The notes: generated from the sequence alone by a model not told the origin. Shown: positions 22,860 through 35,659, counted from the first letter of the stretch. The stretch: DNA of 64,000 nucleotides from Zhengitettix transpicula (GCA_037074705.1 CM073594.1:64042509-64106508); one strand, 5' to 3'. Translations and numbers: made by a program.

Positions 22860-25800
22860 TATCTGACTTATTTTACTATATTTATATTATATTTTTCTCT
22901 CGGCTCCTTTTTATAAAGATATTATTTACCTACTAATTGAATGACCCTTAAAGGGGACTGAACAATTTCTTTTGTTGTTCATTTTGTCGTATAAAAATTT
23001 AACATAACTTTTTTTCACCACGTCAAAGGAAAAGTGTGTTTTTCCTCCTCTAAAGGGAAACTAAATATCTTTCGGAACGTCGGCCATTTTGTCTTAATAT
23101 GACGGGAGCGGAACTTCATATAATGTTAAGAACCTACTCAGGGAAATATCCATATATAGCAATGAATTAAAAGATTTAATCCATTTTGTCTTTATTAACC
23201 ACACACAACATGATTAGTGCTCGTAGCAGCCATGACAGTTAAACATTGCAGGATGACGAACGTTCTAAAATAACTCGAAACATGGCGCAGTTTTTTTTTC
23301 CAATTTATTTCCTTATTAAATTATTCACCAGCCTCACTCGTGTGTTGTTTTTGTTATAATTCACGTTGCCATTTATATATAAAAGACGTCGACAAATATT
23401 CCGTAGTCATTGTAGTAATGGAGGATCTGGAAGTAAAATTGCCTTCATTGTTCTCAGTAACAACGTTTTGTTCATTTAAATTATTTCGACGTTTCGTGGA
23501 ATGAATGGAACGTAATAAAGAGCTTTGTTTTTTGGGGGAACGGGGGCGTTTTTGGTCGGGGGGGGGGGAGGAATATGAAGCAATATGGAGGGCCAATAAA
23601 CGAAAGTTTAATTAATTTTCCCCCGAAATTATTTTGGTATATCTCTCTCAATAATTCATGATTCGTGGTATAATATGTATAAAAAATATATATATAACTA
23701 ATTTCTATTACTGGGAAATGTTCTATATTGGTTATAAATTGATACTCAGCAATTGTTATGACCCGGAATTCTGTCACCCTCAAAATAAAAAAAAGCCATG
23801 CCGTCGCTTATTTTCACGTATATTAAAAGAGAAAAAAAAGGATCCTTAAAATCTCAACGATTTGAATAATTACGATGTATAAACAATTTATATTTTTATC
23901 TTATAAATAGTTACATATAACGTATTGACTATTACGTAAATCATCGTCAAACTTTGTATATTTCCAGTTATACTGTACAGTAGATACTCAGCTATGGCAG
24001 ACTAAATATATTAATATATAGAAACGATACGTCGGAAATAGGTGTAAAAAGTTGATTTGTTTAAATATAATGAATAAGTCCCCAGAAAAATAAAAATTAC
24101 AACGGGATTGAATCCAAACAATAAATACTGTATAATAATAAATTATTTAGATGAAAAATGGCTTTTACGGCTTCGTTGGACGGACTCAGAGTTAATTTTA
24201 CTTCTACATATGTAGGAAATACATCGATGAAAGAAAGAAACGATTTGAAAAACGTTAATGAACTAAGGGGTACGTGAGAAACGTGTGTAAAGGATGAAAC
24301 GAAACGAAGTAAAAGTCAACGTATAGGGAAAAAACTGGAAAAAAGCTTTAACACACAAATGAGGCGATCTGATGCACAATAAATAAAATTTTGAGGGAGG
24401 TGACTTAAGACAGAGACGGGTTGAAACTAGAGCTAATTCATTTTTTTATATTAAACCAATTTGATGGGAAATGACAGAATCAAATCTTTATTAATGGAGC
24501 TGATCATAAGAATATTTATTTCTAAATCAACATGTCTTCTTATAAGTTTCTCTATCTTCCTAGTCGCTTCTTGAATATTATCGTACAATTTATTTTTCTA
24601 AGATTCCCTATTTTCATCATTCCTGGTTCCAAATTTATATGGGGTTAGCTACTCCTTTCTCTATACGAGTTCAGTGGTTTTCCTCGAACATTCCAACTTG
24701 CTTTTATGGAATAAATATATATTAATAAAAATTAAACATTATATATATATGCAGGTAATTCTAATCAAAAAATCAGAAATATTACAAAATGAGAAAATTG
24801 ATTATTTAATTAGAAAATATTATGGATAACTCAAATATAAACTCATAAATGATAAGAAAAAATTATTCAGAAGTCATAAAAGAATGTAAATAAATAATGT
24901 TAAAATTAACTTTTATCTTCCGTCACAAAGTTACCGAAACAATCCCAGAAAATCTTATGGATAGATCAGGGAAACTTTAAAGGAATATTAATCTGAAAGG
25001 AGAGAATGAAAAAAATGCGTTAAATTACGTATGAATTTACTTTTTTTTAAACAAAAATGCTTTTCCATAGATAATATAATCTCGCGGGAAAGGAATCTTT
25101 ATTTATTTAAAGTAAAAACGGCAGTTATGTTGTTTATAAAAAACGTACCGACAAAAGAAAATGTTATCGATCCAAAGGCTTGCCTTGAAATTGATTACGT
25201 GGTACTCAATATTTAATTTTAAATCCGTTTATTTGTTCTTGTTTTTGGAAAGGGGGTGGGGGGAGAGTTTATGAGGTTGGATGTAGGGATCGTTGCATTT
25301 TTATTGATACAGGTGTTGTGTGAATATGTGAATATGAGAATATGTGAAACGTTCTTACAAATGTAAGTGAAACGGTAAATTAGAGTATAATATTTTTTTT
25401 CTTCTCTGAGGATGTTCTAAGGGTTGATTTCTGTTAGAATGCTCCTCGTATATTCAACACCCTTTTCCGGGCTGCCACGCGCGCCAAGGTCTCTGTGTCT
25501 GGGTCAACGCTATTTATTTCCGACCACGTGTAAAGTCTTCTTCCGCGCGCGTTCCCGCCCGCGTCCTCAACCCTCTTCGATAATAAATTGGGGGTGGGGG
25601 TTGCGGGGGTGGTGGCCCTCCGTTCTCAAGTCACAGGCAGGCGCTGCTGTACCACTTGTTGCAGCTTTCGCGCTGGTGTAGCCGCCCCCTCGTTGCCAAG
25701 ATCGCAACCCCTCGAATTAAAAACAGAAAACCTGCCTTAAACCAACCCCTCTGTACATAATTATTTCCAGGACTACTGTCTGTTATGTGTAATAAATTTT

Positions 25801-25860
25801 AGCCGTTCCCGTACGCGGAAAGGGTAGCGTTAAACGTATAAGAAATAATTTATTTAGGGG
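22860..25860. other. Non-coding, no gene seen
   Basis: AT-rich sequence with homopolymer runs (G at about 23560-23570). A GC-rich patch at 25430-25700 is open in one + frame but has no recognisable protein. No other element was identified. Confidence 0.4.
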
Positions 25861-25866
25861 TGGGGG

Positions 25867-26253
25867 TATGTTCCGGGGTCGCAGAACTTGGGCATACGGT
25901 AAGAGTTGTCCGCTATTCCTATTGGAATAGTCGGCCAGCTGCCTCCTAAAAAGTCAAGGCGAGAGGTAAGCTGCGACCTCACAGCAAACCCCTCTCCCGC
26001 CATCGGAAGGGCGTGAGACAAGTACCAAATGCCCGACCTACCTGATGCAGGTTTTTATAGGGTTTGTCCTGCATTTCTTTAGGTGAATGCCGGGTAGAAT
26101 CCTTAAACTATAGCCCGGGGGCTCTAGTTAACCCTTGGCTATCTTCCTCTACCTTACCGCATCCCCCCGTTCAAATCCCTTTCCTATGCTATAAGAGGGG
26201 AGTTGCCACTATGTGGATTACCCTATACATAGCCTGTCTACACCCAAAAAAAT
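25867..26253 (+). mobile_element. Family A dispersed repeat, copy 4
   Basis: It extends further 5' than copies 1 and 2, starting ATGTTCCGGGGTCGCAGAAC and passing TTGGGCATACGGTAAGAG and TTGGAATAGTCGGCCAGC. It ends AGCCTGTCTACACCCAAAAA. It is a close relative of the 54.1 kb copy over the whole shared length. Confidence 0.85.
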
Positions 26254-28097
26254 AGGGGTGGGGGTGGTGATTCGTAAGGGGTAGAGGTGTTGAAGCAAAG
26301 CTTGTTGTGTTTCACGAGGTTGTTTTGCTCACGCGATTTATGGAACCGGGAAGAAGAATCACACAGTTAAAATATCTCGTTCGTGGGGCAATTTCCGATC
26401 CGTCAAGGCGGAAGCGGCCGATGAGTCATCGAGGGTGATGAGGTGGGGGTGGCCCAAATAATCAGCACGTCAATTACAATCGGCCACCTGATTGGACGAG
26501 GCTCGTAACTGTAACAGGACGATCACGTGGTCATGTTCACTTACAATCACACGTAATGGTCCTCGATGGACGCCTCAAAGTAAAGGTAGACTTTGTAATT
26601 ATTATTTTTCGGGGAGTAGATAAAGGGTTTCAGACGCAGCCAATCTCGTGCGTTATCTGCCACTACAACTCAGAAAATGTCCCTCTGAGGATGGAAGCTA
26701 TTAAATTTAATTTTAAAACACACCCTTATTGTTTTTTCATTGGTCTAAGTATAGCGGAAGGGTGGAGGTGACATTAAGATTTTTATCTAGAGTGTTGATG
26801 ACGTCACTGTCGTCGAACTAGACCAGGAATTTTATAAAATTCAAATTTAATGTACCTCGACGTTAATGTGGCACTTAATTAAATTTAAATAAACCAACGA
26901 TTTTTCCTAAGACCTGAAAAAAAATCCTTCATATTGAGACTGAAAAATAATAATAGCAGCGATTGAAGAAGGTTTCTCTACGGACAGAAAAAATTACTCT
27001 TTCGAAAAAAGACACTTCAGTTTATTCACAGTAGAAACAATCTGTGTCCGTCGTTCTGTAATTTTTTTCTTGAAATGATTATTACTTTTAGAAACTCCAA
27101 AACATCTCGCAATAGCTGTGCGATGTTGGTACGCCTGGAACAAGCTAGTGAACGTCACCTCTGCGGGTATTAATACATTGTAAAAATGACGCTACGTTTC
27201 CAAGCACGACTTTCATTCGTTCTCTCATTGTTGTTGTTGTTGGTGGTGAGAGAATAGAAATAAATAGAGCGAAATGAAGTAGAGCGAAAAGAATAAACAC
27301 TCTGTTTTCTCCCCAACAACATCAACAAAAATGGTCATCAATGTATTTATTATTGTATGTATTATTGAATTTCAGGTGAAGTTGTAGAACTGAATTTATA
27401 TTCGAATAGTAAATGTACAGTTGTAAGGTTACTAAATAAATTTATATGTTGTACTTAAAAGTCTTTATATTTTACAATTAATAAAAAAATTAGCCAGTTT
27501 TTAATAGTCCGGCATTTTGAAACGAAACAGAAAATTTTCACATGCAAATAAATAAGAGAATAGTAGTCTGAAATGAGAAATAAGGAAAAAAATGAATAAG
27601 AAAAATCCAATTAGGTTTGTAGAAATTTCTAATTAGGATTATACAAGCGAACAAAACGGGAGGAAGAAGAAATACCCCGGATATGTTATGAGATGTAGTC
27701 TCTGGAGAAGATTACAAAAAAAGGAACTTAAAGTGTGCAGATATGGCAGAAAATTAATAAACGTGAAGGAAGAGTCATTAAGAGAAATTGTTCAATGCAC
27801 ATCATCATCATCGAAGGAAGGAGACGTGGACTTGGTTTCTGGTCAACATCGTGGTAGAATAATGCAGCTGGTAGAGGACTAGAAGCTAAGGACCAGGACA
27901 AGGTGGAGGAGATTAAGTCCTAGAACCTACAAAACGCTAAATAATATTAATAAAAATAAACAAGGCCATCCAGAGATTGTCTTTAAGTGTTCGAGACTGT
28001 CAGTGTCGATTCACTTTACCCTACATTACGCGTGACGTCATTAATGTATGTGGAAACGGAGCGTGTATCTCCTGTTTCTCTACCCGATATTATATGC
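26254..28097. other. Non-coding, no gene seen
   Basis: TGACGTCA palindromes lie at 26799 and 28033. A purine-rich stretch at 27650-27900 has an open + frame (27688-27882) whose wording vaguely recalls the end of a LINE polyprotein, but no diagnostic motif is present, so it is not called. Confidence 0.4.
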
Positions 28098-28101
28098 ATA
28101 T

Positions 28102-29195
28102 TGTAATGCCAATTAATTAGGCCACTAAATTGTTTTGTTATAAATTGAATTGTTTTGATATAAATTGGATTGTAGCGGTATGAGCTATCAAAGACAACAA
28201 TGGCGGCGAGTTCTTTTCCTTTGTCGAAAAGCCGAAATGGAGACAGCGCGCGTAAGGAACGGCAGTCTGCACTGAGCCTGGGTCGAGAAAGGAGAAACAA
28301 AAAGTCTAAAATCTGCATACGAGAAGTTGAGTCTGGAATCGGCAATGATATGAGTTGGCGGCGAAACATTGCAAGGGACAGAACAAATAAAACTTGAGCA
28401 GAGATTAGACGTCGTTAATGTATTACCAGTTAAATTTGTGAATTAATACAAAGTAAAACATTCACGGAAGTATTGCATCGTAAATATTGGAAAGTAATAG
28501 CAGTTTTGCCAGAATAGAACTTTCCAAAATCTTCGTGGAGGAATTGTTCCAGGAGAACATTGGTAAATTATTGTGTAGCGAAGCAGTCAACGAAATACAG
28601 TCAATCTCGCCAAATTTTAAAGTGAAGTGTAGAATCAGTGAAAACCAAGGCCTGATATTAAAATTAAAGTGTGTAAAAGTGTTGAAGAAACAAGAGAAAG
28701 ATCTGGTACCAGACAGACGGTCCGTGAGTAACCAAAACTTTTATATAAATAAGTAAACGATAATTAAAATTGTAGAGTCAGATTTCGTTCAGTTTTCATG
28801 TCGTTCAGCTTTCTTTTCACTTATTTTCATATTGTTTTAGGTTAATTTTTATATTTTGAATTGTTAATTGTCATTTAATACATTGATTATGTTCTAACTA
28901 TCAAACCCAGTTAAGGCCCTGAGATTAAGTGATTTTTAACATATTGAATTGTAAATATTGATGTGTATTCGCTAGAACAACATAAATTGTAAATAATTAA
29001 AGTAAAGTTTTGTAAAATTTGGTCAAAGTCCGGCGTACAAAGATAGGGATAATAATCTGCATTTTTAATAAATAAAAAAAACTTCAAATATTAATAATTT
29101 TATTAATAATTTCTTTTACTTACCCTTCTTTTGATTATTACAATTATGGCTACCAGAACGTGGGGCAAATTAATTGTTAATTGTTGTTTATTACA
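28102..29195 (+). mobile_element. Solo-LTR-like element with PBS-like 3' tail
   Basis: The left end is ATAT|TGTAATGCCAATTAATTAGG. An LTR-type end (TTTTGATTATTACA) occurs at 29142. It is followed after 4-5 bases by TGGCTACCAGAACGTGGGGC (29146-29165), about 18 AT-rich bases, and a second TTGTTTATTACA that meets the flanking ATAT at 29196. So a PBS-like motif sits inside the inserted unit, and the element carries two successive ATTACA ends. The body shares AAAGACAACAATGGCGGC and TGGTACCAGACAGACGG with its relatives. Open frames inside it are not conserved. Confidence 0.8.
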
Positions 29196-30590
29196 ATATA
29201 TTTATTTATTTTTTTTAAAAAAAATGTTGTTTCTGGGTTTTTATATCCAGGATTCTTTTTTCTTTAGTAACATCCCATGGACGAAAGTAATTTTATTTTA
29301 GGGAAATCGTGACCTCTTTGTGAACGGCGGACTGAAAATTGGCAGTATGGCGACTGCAGGCTTGAAAGTGGCCTTTACTTCTATCCTAATTTTATAACGG
29401 AGTCTATATAATTTTTCTTAATTATTTATGTTAAAATAATTACTCCGGTGAATAAACTGCGTAAACAAATCGGCGGGTGACGTCACGCGTGACGTTATGC
29501 AAAGTAAGTCTTAAAAAGTCACACAGAATGTTGACACCAGAACATTGACGTAGCTTGCTGAAGTGTCCATTATTCACTCCTAAACTTTTTAAAGTATGCC
29601 GTGTATATGTATTTGTTTAATATGCATTAAATTTAATTCTAAAGCCATTGAATGTCTATTATGTTCATCATAGTATTATATAGTACATTCTGTTTCATTG
29701 TGGTTGAGCGGCTTCTTAAACCCTTTCCTGAACACAATTCACTTAGGCTCTATTCTAGTCTGTGTCGTTAAGGGCGAGAACCGTGGTGTTGATAGAGGGA
29801 TAACATTAAATGGGATCTGAGAGCAGTTGGTAACAGGGGGAGTAAACGGGATTAGGGAGTCTCAAGAACCCAAGCAGATGGCGCTCGCTCGCTGCCTCCT
29901 TTTGCTGGAATGGAGCTCTCTGGGTGAGATCTTAAATTAGGCTGACCAACCTCGTTAAGATGGGAAAGGGTTGGGCAGGCGAAAAAGAAAAGAAATCGCT
30001 AAAAGCTACCACATGACGGGAGAAGAAAAACTTGATCTCAACGAACATTAATTGCTTGTTACAATAAAAATAGAATCAGTTAAAGAACCTTCTAATATGA
30101 TTATATTTCTCATGCAAATGCTATAATATTAGTATGAATAATTTGTAATTAGACTGACTTATCTGCAGATATCACTAACATGATTAATAGTTGTCTATTT
30201 TATTTTGACTTATTTGCATTAATTTGGTTTTATTTACAGTAAGGTTTTATTAAAATTTTGGACATTATTCAGATGGGCATTGTTAGATGACAATCGTGAC
30301 CAGTGGACAGCAGTGATCGTCGTGGTATTGTTGACTTGGCGCCTCTACGAGGTCTTTACGAATTATATTGTTGACTTTCCTTAGATTCTTCGAAAAGCCG
30401 GAACGAAGCAGCACACTCTGCCATGAGGTGTTGACTGATTAGTGAACCGCAAGAGTCAGTCGGTGACTCGAAGTGCAGAATTTTTCGTGCAAGTAACGAA
30501 TTCCCAATTTCTAAAATTTATTTCGAAGTCGTAGGATTGGAAACTGGGACAACGCGACTGGGAGTGTCGGGAGCTTTCATGGACATGAAT
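29196..30590. other. Non-coding, no gene seen
   Basis: A TGACGTCACGCGTGACG cluster lies at 29478-29494. The segment holds mixed AT-rich and moderately GC-rich sequence with no recognised exon or element. Confidence 0.4.
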
Positions 30591-30599
30591 CATTCCACC

Positions 30600-31745
30600 C
30601 TGTTCGCTGCCGTGAGGGTGTCGTATTTTGAGCAGCCGTGCCGTGAGTGGACAAACAGTCCCTTCCTCAATCCTGACCGCTGAGCGAGCAGGTATAAAGC
30701 TTTCCGACGAGCAACTTTGTCAGTCTTGGTTTTAATATTAGGTGAATGTAATACAAGTTTAATGTACAATATTTCTGAAACTTATCTGGATTTATAATTT
30801 TTATCTCTATCTATAATATGAAAACTGTTCTAATTGGTAGTGATTCCTTTAATAAATATGCTTAGAAATTATCAAATCTTTTAACAGTTATATTTATCTG
30901 ACGTCCTTAAATAAATGAAAACATCAACCTGCTTAGTTATAAATTTATTATTAATTTAAGTTATAAACATTATAATAGAAAAAAACATTCTCAAAGTTTC
31001 ATCCCTAATTTATTACGACCTCTTCAGGTGTTGTTAAGTTAATGAAATGGTCTAATTTCAAAATCTGTGTTCATAAAAATTCCAACAAAGCAAGATTTTA
31101 CGAACATGATAATTTATAATACAATTAATTAAAAATTTATTGAACAGTACTTACATGAAATGTAGTGGAAAGAAATTTCTTAGATACTATTTTCCCACAT
31201 GTACAATAAATATTCAAATAATTTAATTAAAAATATCATGTTTGTAAAATCTTGCTTTGTTGGAATTTGTAGAAACACAGATTTAGAAATTAGATCATTT
31301 AATTAACTTCACCACACCTGAAGAGGCCATAATAAATTAGGGATGAAACTTTTGAATGTTTTTTATGTTATAATGTTTAACAATTTGAATTAATAATAAA
31401 TTTATAGCAAAAGATGTTAACATTTACATTTATTTAAACACCTCAGATAAATATAACTGTTAAAAGATTTGTATCTTAATTGATCATATCTACGAATATT
31501 TATTAAACGAATCACTACCAATTGGAACAGTTTCCATAATATAGATAGAGATAGAAATTATAAATCTTGATAAGTATCAGAAATGTTGTACATTAAACTA
31601 TTATTACACTCACTTAATGTTAAAACCAAGACTGGCAAAGTTGCTTTTCGGAAAACTTTATACCTGCTCGCTCAGCGGTCAGGATTGAGGAAAGGACTTT
31701 TGTCCGCTCAGGGCACGGCCGCTCAAAATACGGCGCCGCCGTGAG
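30600..31745. repeat. Large inverted repeat (fold-back), arms of about 0.52 kb
   Basis: The left arm at about 30600-31115 and the right arm at about 31205-31745 are diverged reverse complements separated by about 90 bases. Outer landmarks are CCTCAATCCTGACCGCTGAG on the left and CTCAGCGGTCAGGATTGAGG on the right. Inner landmarks are TTCCAACAAAGCAAGATTTT and AAAATCTTGCTTTGTTGGAA. Each arm contains ACCTGAAGAGG...GGGATGAAAC (left arm on -, right arm on +), a hammerhead-like signature. No protein is encoded. It could be a fold-back element, a tail-to-tail pair of Penelope-like ends, or a local inverted duplication. Confidence 0.85.
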
Positions 31746-33130
31746 ACCTGTTCAACTTCGCTGTACTTGGGAGTAGGGCACCTCAAAACGGAAATGTTAT
31801 CCAGAGGAGCCAACCGCGAACCCCGTGGACATCAATCTAAAATGGAACACCAAACGATATTTCGAGGCCAGTCTGACTACAAAAACTATAAGCTATAAAA
31901 TTATTTACCAAAAATTATCTTTACAGTGAAATACTATAAAAAATCTCAGATACATATAACGTTACGTCAAAGCTTCGCTTTTTAAATAATGATATCACTA
32001 ACTTTCAATACCTTAAGGAAATCTTAGTTTTACACATTTAATAACAAACTTAAAGCCGCTTAAAACTGTAATATTATTTGTGCAATTAATTTGGTTAAAA
32101 CTAAAAAACAATTTTCAGTTCAAAACCTAGTGGCAAACAATTTTTTGTAAAGGTATAACGTTATTTGAAATAATAAATTTTTGTGTACTTTTTAGAAACC
32201 TCAATTACGATCCCACATTTTCAAAAATGTCAGCAGATTGTTTTCACAGCATAAGAATCTCCGTCGTGTGACGTCATTAAGAACATAACAAATCACGTAG
32301 GAACTCAAACGTTCTAAATTATAGTTCATCACTTAAACAGTAATTCATCCAGCTGCCGTGCTGGAAAGCGAGCGTAAAGTAAAGCAGAAAATGTAACAAA
32401 TTATTGGAAAGGATCGATAACAAATTAATAGAGTTCGCAAAAGTTTGTATCATCATCGTAAAGCTAAAACACTGAATACATCGAGATAAATTAAATTGCA
32501 GCGAATAAATGTCAAAAACAGAGTAAAGTGATTTTTTTAAAAAAAAAATTAAGCACGTGGAAAATCTGCGTATACAACCATCTAAAGTGGAATTTGGACA
32601 AAACATAAGACATTTAAATTAATAAATAATAACAAAGGTTTTGCCATTATATCCCCACGCAAAATTAACCCTGATTTAAAAAGGTCATTGATACATGTTT
32701 AAAATAGTTTTTAGAAATTTATAAAACTTACAGATTTTTCTTTAATTGCACTAATTCTAATTAAAATATTTTTTATTAATCAGAAACATTAATTATTTAT
32801 AATAAATACAATCTCAATAAAACATCAATCATTACATTTAATACAACAAGTTAATGCTTCAAACATTTCCAGGACTAAAATAATAATCCAAAGGTAAGAA
32901 AATTTGATTCATTAAGAAATATAGATATTAAAATATAATTTTAAAAGTACGCTAAGTATATATAGGGATTACAACCAAATTAAATAAAAAAATTAAGAGA
33001 AATATCTTATAATTTGTACCAGTAGACAAAATATATTGTGACGAGAAAAAATTAAAAATTTTATATTAATCGTTGCCTTAAAGTAGAAAGTCCATTTTAT
33101 ATTCTAATAAAAAATTGTAGAACAATAATG
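31746..33130. other. Non-coding, no gene seen
   Basis: AT-rich; a TGACGTCA palindrome lies at 32269. The - strand open frame at 32319-32606 has no recognisable domain. Confidence 0.4.
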
Positions 33131-33137
33131 TTAGTGC

Positions 33138-33340
33138 CGATCTTCTGTGGTGTAGTGGTCAGCGTGACTGACTCGCTTCATATAGGTACCGAGTTCGAAT
33201 CCCTGCGAGGGTGTGGATGTTTATGTGCGTGAGAGAAACTCTCTTCAAAATCAGGTCCCCGGCGAAGAAACATGAGCTTACTTAATTAGTCGCTAATAAC
33301 CTGAGCTGTTGATGCGACTGTAAACAAATCAATAAATATA
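33138..33340 (+). mobile_element. tRNA-derived SINE
   Basis: The head has a good A box (TGGTGTAGTGGTCAGCGTGA) and B box (GAGTTCGAATCCCTGCGAGG), spaced as in a tRNA gene. A non-tRNA body follows (GTGTGGATGTTTATGTGCGT, GGTCCCCGGCGAAGAAACAT) and an end of AAACAAATCAATAAAT. The body and lack of a complete acceptor stem show that it is a SINE and not a tRNA gene. It would be transcribed by RNA polymerase III and mobilised by a LINE partner, as SINEs generally are. Confidence 0.8.
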
Positions 33341-33517
33341 TAGTGCTACTGTACCGTGGGTTACATGAGCAGAAATGTAACGAATGTTGATATCATGAAC
33401 TGATCGCCAAGATCATTTAAACAGTTTAATTCAGAGTGTGGACTTCATTTTTGGGTTCGGAAAGAGTCAGACGCCAGAAGTCCTGAGTAGCAACGCACAG
33501 TTTGAATATATATGATA

Positions 33518-33519
<2 letters not shown>

Positions 33520-33570
<51 letters not shown>

Positions 33571-33647
33571 ACCATGTATATATATGTGTGTGTGTATACT
33601 ATGTATATATATATATGTATACCATGTATATATATATATATATATAT
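33520..33647. repeat. Compound (TA)n/(GT)n microsatellite
   Basis: Long TA runs are broken by TATACCATG and GTGTGTGTATAC units, ending directly at the next LTR-like element. Open frames here are low-complexity Tyr-Ile repeats and are not genes. Confidence 0.95.
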
Positions 33648-34604
33648 TGTAATATGCATAATATGTATATTTTATTTATTAATTAGCCCACGTTGATGCG
33701 CCAAATTATGTAATATGCAAACAAATTATGTTGAAATATTCACAAGGGTTTGAATCTCTGAAACAATTGGTTTATTCTAATTTATAATAACAAATGTTCT
33801 TGTTGTAACCTTACATTACTGTTTTATTATTATACAATGTCCTTTAATCTCTTCTCAGGGCCATTAATTGGGCCTTTTAAACAAAGAACAATAAGTTTTC
33901 CTACCATCCAAAATGAACAAACAATTTTTTATAACATTGTCAGGATTAAACAACATAAATGAAATTGAAACCGAAATCTGACGAACTATCATTATTTAAC
34001 GTTTACATAGCAATGAATTTAGAAAGTTTCTCTCAACTTACAGTTTGTACCGGTACCAGACAATTGTTGGAATTTTAAAATACACTTTTCATTATGTCCA
34101 CAGAACAGGCCATTGTTTCACTGAATTTAATTTTTGATTCACTTTGCTAAGCTATAATATCGTCCACCAGACACAATTGTTCCGAAAAATACTGCTGACC
34201 CGCCGATATCTGCTGACCTTTACTTTGAACCTCTGTCTCCAGCCAAGACTGTCCCTCTAGTTTTGATTACGAGCAAATCAGAACATTGTTCTCTCCTTCT
34301 CCAAGGTTCCACGCCACTGCCAGACTCAATTGGCTTTGGTTTCACAATGTTCTGTACTATTTAACAAATTTTCAATTTTTCTCCCTATATCATTGTTCAG
34401 TGTACTCCACGAGTTTTTGTATTCAACTCTACTTGACGAAATTCAGTGTCCGACTTCTGTGCCCCGTAGCTTATACGCTCTCCTACGACAATGACCCGCC
34501 TGTATTTGTATTCTTGGCCATTATTTCATTTGTGTTCTCGCCGATAACAATTTATTTCAATTGTTTAATTATTAATTCTTTAATTGCCTTTAATTATCAT
34601 TACA
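33648..34604 (-). mobile_element. Solo-LTR-like element, 0.96 kb
   Basis: ATAT|TGTAATATGC on the left and AATTATCATTACA|ATAT on the right. On the - strand, near the 3' end, is TTGGCGCATCAACGTGGGCT (about 33694-33713), the copy closest to a tRNA-Lys primer-binding site. About 40 AT-rich bases and the terminal ATTACA follow. The remaining body matches the family (TCAGGGCCATTAATTGGG, CAGTTTGTACCGGTACCAG). Confidence 0.8.
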
Positions 34605-34834
34605 ATATACATATATATATCCTTCTTCAGTGACATTAAAAGATGTATTGGCATAATGAACTGATGGCTGAGATCGTTAAGTTGGCTGTGGATCTCCATT
34701 TCTCAGCAGTGTCGAGTTAAAATTCTGAAAAATGTAATACGTAAAATGAGTAATGCAAATGGCGATAGTAAGCTCGCGATTTTTTTTATATAGAATCATT
34801 AACTAAGGGTTGGTCGATAGGTAAAGATGCACTT

Positions 34835-34889
34835 GTCACGTGACATCAACGTCGTGATACGTCATCATGACGTCGAGGTTACGTGACCG
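34835..34889. promoter_or_regulatory. Cluster of ACGT-core palindromes
   Basis: GTCACGTGAC (34835-34844) and ACGTCATCATGACGT (34859-34873), followed by GTTACGTGACC. ACGT cores are the half-sites of bZIP and bHLH factors, but no regulatory role is shown. Confidence 0.3.
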
Positions 34890-34984
34890 GGGTTATTTTG
34901 AAATATAATAATTTATCGTTCCCGCCAATCCACCTGCACCATTGTCTGTTTAGCGTAACAAAAAGGGTACTACGGAAATAGTAA

Positions 34985-35320
34985 AGCAGAAGGTTTAGCG
35001 TAATAATAAGGGATCGTAGAAATTGCTGAGTTTAGTTGTGTCTATTTGTACATTAATTTCTGTGATGTTTGATTTAATGTGAAGCATCTCTGATATGAGT
35101 CTGGAATTTTACCAGGTGCCAATGTCTACAGTCTTAGAATTTTGCTAATCAAATGTATGTTTTGAATTGATTATATGTTTGGAGACTACAGATTGTTTAC
35201 CGTTGAGAAGTTTGACGTTAGTCATATGTTCCTTGATACTGGTATTAAGGGAGCGTTTCGTTTGCCCTACGTAGCAGGAATTACAATTAGAGAAAGAGAT
35301 TTTGTATGCAACACAATGCT
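34985..35320 (-). pseudogene. Penelope-like element, GIY-YIG endonuclease fragment
   Basis: Read on the - strand the translation passes CVAYKISFSNCNSCYVGQTK and RSL, then IKEHM, SVVSKHIINSKHTFD and, after stops, HIKSNITEINVQIDTTKLSN. It covers most of the GIY-YIG domain in the order seen in Penelope-like elements: the YVGQT motif, the EH residues, then H..H.FD. The first conserved Cys is Phe here (SFSNC) and at least two in-frame stops are present, so it is inactive. It is a diverged sister of the copy at 21.7-22.1 kb and retains the stretch between RSL and SVVSK that the other lost. Confidence 0.85.
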
Positions 35321-35499
35321 TGCTGTAGGTATCCAGTGGGTCCTTAGTCTATAAAAAATACTTATATAACTATAGTGTGATGGCTATCATTAATTTAGAT
35401 CACGAATATTCTAGTACAATATAATAAACGACTCCGTCAGTCAAAGTTTCTCAGAAAAATATACTAATTAGATTAAATTACTAAAAAACATACAGAATG

Positions 35500-35650
35500 A
35501 AGTGAGAATTACTCATAACGTTTCTGTTCGTCCTGTATTGTTGCGTTTGTATCGTACTCACGGCTCTGGCGTTTTAAACCACCTGACTAAAGGAACAAGG
35601 ATTCCGGATACGTTGTGTGGTATGTGTCTGTTATTTGACTATTTTACTTA
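35500..35650 (+). mobile_element. Penelope-like element 3' end remnant
   Basis: GTATTGTTGCGTTTGTATCG, then CACCTGACTAAAGGAACAAG, a GGAA...TTCC hairpin, GGATACGTTGTGTGGTATG (35583-35625). It lies 200 bases from the GIY-YIG fragment but on the opposite strand. Confidence 0.5.
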
Positions 35651-35659
35651 TTTAAGGAG

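Noticed and set aside
25424..25681. 85-residue open frame in a GC-rich patch
   Set aside because: No domain, no convincing splice context and a low-complexity Trp/Gly stretch from G-runs.
27688..27882. Possible LINE polyprotein tail
   Set aside because: Only a vague resemblance; no catalytic or zinc-knuckle motif is visible.
33138..33215. A tRNA gene
   Set aside because: Good A and B boxes, but no complete acceptor and anticodon arms, and the sequence continues into a SINE body.
33426..33696. Open frames on both strands rich in Tyr and Ile
   Set aside because: They are translations of a (TA)n/(GT)n microsatellite and have no coding value.
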